Source: an uncultured Muribaculaceae bacterium (GTDB lineage Bacteria > Bacteroidota > Bacteroidia > Bacteroidales > Muribaculaceae). Taken from it: DNA of 64,000 nt. Each line of letters begins with the position of its first letter. Within the stretch, counting starts at the first letter, position 1. The position numbers were made by a program, and so were the translations under genes. This document shows, one piece after another, positions 62,276 to 64,000 of the stretch. The DNA is taken from positions 102,278 to 166,277 of the forward strand of contig CAJUIT010000004.1 in the NCBI GenBank assembly GCA_910586565.1, in the 5' to 3' direction. The notes below the pieces were generated by a model. It was not told the DNA's origin. It made no database searches and saw only the letters and a program-made list of their open reading frames with translations.

Positions 62276-62419
62276 TCATATCAGACTTTTATAGATTCGG
62301 CTAACCTCCTAAATGACAAGAGTTCACCTAAAGGTCAATTCCACTATAAAGACATTGTAAGAAAGAGTTTTTATAATACCGGAATTATTGAATGCTCTGA
62401 TCATGACCCCATAATATGA
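62276..62419 (+). pseudogene. Headless reading frame before the deiminase-fold gene
   Basis: An open frame of 47 codons from 62276 ends at TGA 62417-62419, overlapping the next ATG as ATGA. It has a protein-like composition (QFHYKDIVRKSFYNTG) but no ATG, GTG or TTG; a stop (TAA) lies just upstream. It looks like the tail of a lost gene once coupled to the deiminase gene. A chance open frame is possible. Confidence 0.4.
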
Positions 62420-63711
62420 CGAATACAGAAATCATAATAACCGCAGTCGGCTTCATTGGTAGCCTTATAGCAATATATGATGTTGGATGTCGTTTATTCA
62501 ATCATTTCCGTAAGAAGCCTCTCACGCAACTTATGAATGAATTGGCAGATAAAAAAACTCCCTTGAAACGGCAAAAGAACATCCTACGCAAAATAAAAAA
62601 GGTATTGATGTGTTCCGGCAAAATAATTTCTAACGAGTACATCAATACGTTCAATGCTGAAGGTAAGGGAAAATTTAACATCTTTCGAGACATTTGCATA
62701 AGTAATAATATAGAACCTACCCGAGACCTATGTATTCAAATGCTTGGCTCCGACGACATTAAATTCCGCAAAGAATGGCATGAGAGACAAAATGAACCCT
62801 CCGCGGTAGACACAGAGACCAATCTTCCCTCAACGATACAGTCCTCTAAAGAAAAAGAAGGAACCGACTACGTAGTATATATGTCAGCTCTTTTGACATC
62901 AAAGTACCCTGCGACGTGCAAAAGCTTGACGGATATATTGGATAAACACAGCATTGCTTATAAGTTTTTAGAAGGCACCAAAGATATTTGGTGTCGTGAC
63001 TATATGCCTGTACAAAATACAGAAGGCCAACTGATACAATTTAAATATGACCCTTCGTATTTAAAAGGCAACCCCGAATTTGAGGCTTCTCGGTCAGATG
63101 TTCGTCATGTGGACGAAGTCAATGGAATAATGCCGACATTCTCTAACATAAATCTTGACGGTGGTAACGTAGTTCTGCATGGTAAAAAAGCCATTATAAC
63201 AGACCGCGTATTCGATGAAAATAAAGATTTGAGCAGGGATGAAATTCGCAAACAGCTTGCCGAATTACTCAAAGCTCAAATTATTGTAATTCCCGCATTG
63301 GCAAAATCATACGACTTTACCGGCCATGCCGACGGGATGATACGTTTTGTCAACGAAAACACCGTTATAGGGAATGAGTTGTCAGACGATAGTCCGACAT
63401 TCCAAAAGAACATGGAAAGAGCTATGCGATTAGCTAATCTAACTTACATTGAGTTTCCATACTTCAACTATGAAATAAAGGGTAACACCGACCATGCGAT
63501 AGGTGTTTATCTCAATTATTTAGAAGTGGGCGACTTGATTGTTATGCCCGTATTCGGAGTGCCGGGCAATAGAGATGCCGAAGCATTGGCAAAACTAAAA
63601 GAGGTTTTCCCCAATAAAACTATCGAAACCATTGATTATAACGATGTAGCGCTTAGTGGCGGCATCTTAAATTGTACAACTTGGGTAATTCGTCAGAATG
63701 TATGTCATTAG
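62416..63711 (+). CDS. Membrane-anchored agmatine-deiminase-fold protein
   Basis: The protein has 431 residues: membrane helix (about 5-28), a helical domain of about 90 residues (35-125, LTQLMNELADKKTPLKRQKN; ISNNIEPTRDLCIQML), a polar linker, then a PAD-type guanidine-modifying domain (about 150-430). Active-site residues are present: WCRDY (192-196), DGGN (248-251), GHADG with His304 and Asp306, and Cys420 in GGILNC. It is in AT-rich DNA unlike the rest of the window, and the next gene overlaps by 10 bases. The substrate could be agmatine, arginine or a protein arginine. Confidence 0.8.
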   Translation: MTNTEIIITAVGFIGSLIAIYDVGCRLFNHFRKKPLTQLMNELADKKTPLKRQKNILRKIKKVLMCSGKIISNEYINTFNAEGKGKFNIFRDICISNNIEPTRDLCIQMLGSDDIKFRKEWHERQNEPSAVDTETNLPSTIQSSKEKEGTDYVVYMSALLTSKYPATCKSLTDILDKHSIAYKFLEGTKDIWCRDYMPVQNTEGQLIQFKYDPSYLKGNPEFEASRSDVRHVDEVNGIMPTFSNINLDGGNVVLHGKKAIITDRVFDENKDLSRDEIRKQLAELLKAQIIVIPALAKSYDFTGHADGMIRFVNENTVIGNELSDDSPTFQKNMERAMRLANLTYIEFPYFNYEIKGNTDHAIGVYLNYLEVGDLIVMPVFGVPGNRDAEALAKLKEVFPNKTIETIDYNDVALSGGILNCTTWVIRQNVCH

Positions 63712-64000
63712 AATCTTATAAAAAAACTATTGAGGCTCAAAAGGAACGAGAAAGGGCATTCAATCACAAAACGAATTTAAATTCAGAAGAACGGCAACCT
63801 AATAAAGAGCCTAAGTCTATTTACGCTGAAGATATTCCACACAAAAAACGAAGGAGACATCTTATTCCCTTTATCCTCATTGTAGCACTCTTTGTCGCAA
63901 GTGCTATTAAGAACCCATCAGAGAATGAGGGCAAAGAATTAGTCAAAGGGGTTATTGTCGAGAAAGTCAACAATAAATTGAGATCTGAAATGACTAATGA
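63702..64000 (+). CDS. Partial membrane protein, second gene of the AT-rich island
   Basis: The ATG at 63702 overlaps the end of the deiminase gene by 10 bases, and the frame stays open to the window end (99 codons). A charged N-terminal 50 residues is followed by a basic patch (HKKRRRH) and one membrane helix (LIPFILIVALFVASAI), then NPSENEGKELVKG, which reminds me of the DUF4359-type tail. The product continues outside the window, so function cannot be judged. Confidence 0.7.
   Translation, partial: MSLESYKKTIEAQKERERAFNHKTNLNSEERQPNKEPKSIYAEDIPHKKRRRHLIPFILIVALFVASAIKNPSENEGKELVKGVIVEKVNNKLRSEMTN

Larger units (their letters stand above)
61888..62415. other. AT-rich junction region
   Basis: About 530 bases. 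Right to left for the ThiE-like gene, it holds a promoter box TATCTTTG (62006-61999, minus strand) and a structured leader (61922-61980). Beyond 62050 the DNA becomes strongly AT-rich, with the (AT)12 tract (62215-62238) and an open frame without start codon (62276-62419) that overlaps the next gene. Confidence 0.65.

Noticed and set aside
1..64000. CRISPR arrays, tRNA, rRNA or prophage genes
   Set aside because: I found no regularly spaced repeats, cloverleaf-like sequences or phage structural genes on reading both strands.

Overview
The window looks like chromosomal DNA of a Bacteroidota bacterium, most likely a Bacteroidales gut commensal close to Muribaculaceae. This is an inference from the gene families (DUF5074, DUF4136, DUF3943, BtuB/BtuG-type surface proteins, Bacteroidales-type ClpC, GyrA and HtpG). 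It is supported by several upstream sites matching the Bacteroidota promoter (TTG/TTTG, about 19-20 bases, TAnnTTTG), weak or absent Shine-Dalgarno sequences, and a fairly GC-rich core. I saw no rRNA, tRNA, CRISPR array, intact insertion sequence or prophage.

Layout. 1-6.4 kb: a rightward run mnmA, DUF151 nuclease, nucleoside-type MFS permease, rsmE, kdsA and a TPR protein. 6.4-7.5 kb: a gene-poor stretch with hairpins, short repeats and one small orphan gene. 7.5-20.9 kb: a long leftward block with miaA, a DPP-IV peptidase, a coiled-coil protein, a receiver/PEP-binding protein, rpe, a nitroreductase, a DedA protein and a glycosylase-like protein. 21-32 kb: aqpZ, efp, a TPR protein, gyrA, then clpC and htpG. 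A sigma-54-like promoter lies upstream of clpC. 32-40.5 kb: accessory envelope genes, including a metallophosphoesterase lipoprotein, an outer-membrane receptor next to a membrane-anchored winged-helix regulator, a palindromic mobile element, a DUF4136 lipoprotein, an oxidoreductase and an esterase with a starch-binding-like module. 40.5-46.5 kb: a four-gene locus resembling Bacteroides corrinoid (vitamin B12) uptake loci. 46.6-50.2 kb: aguA-aguB (agmatine to putrescine) followed by a one-protein ABC-ATPase/DUF4435 gene that resembles a fused PARIS-type defence protein. 50-61.9 kb: small conserved proteins, a RIC-like/LuxR fusion regulator, a HIRAN protein, ftsH, rsfS, a LolC/E-like permease, DUF3943, a second palindromic element with a target duplication, a catalytically dead M16 protein, kdsB and a degenerate ThiE-like protein.

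61.9-64 kb is much richer in AT. It holds an (AT)12 tract, a headless reading frame, a membrane-anchored agmatine-deiminase-fold enzyme and the start of a second membrane gene that overlaps it and continues past the window edge. This looks like recently acquired DNA and is the best candidate here for an undescribed system.

Pathway links: kdsA and kdsB both serve Kdo/lipid A-core synthesis. aguA and aguB form a two-step putrescine route. mnmA, miaA, rsmE, efp and rsfS serve translation. clpC, htpG and ftsH form the protein quality-control set.
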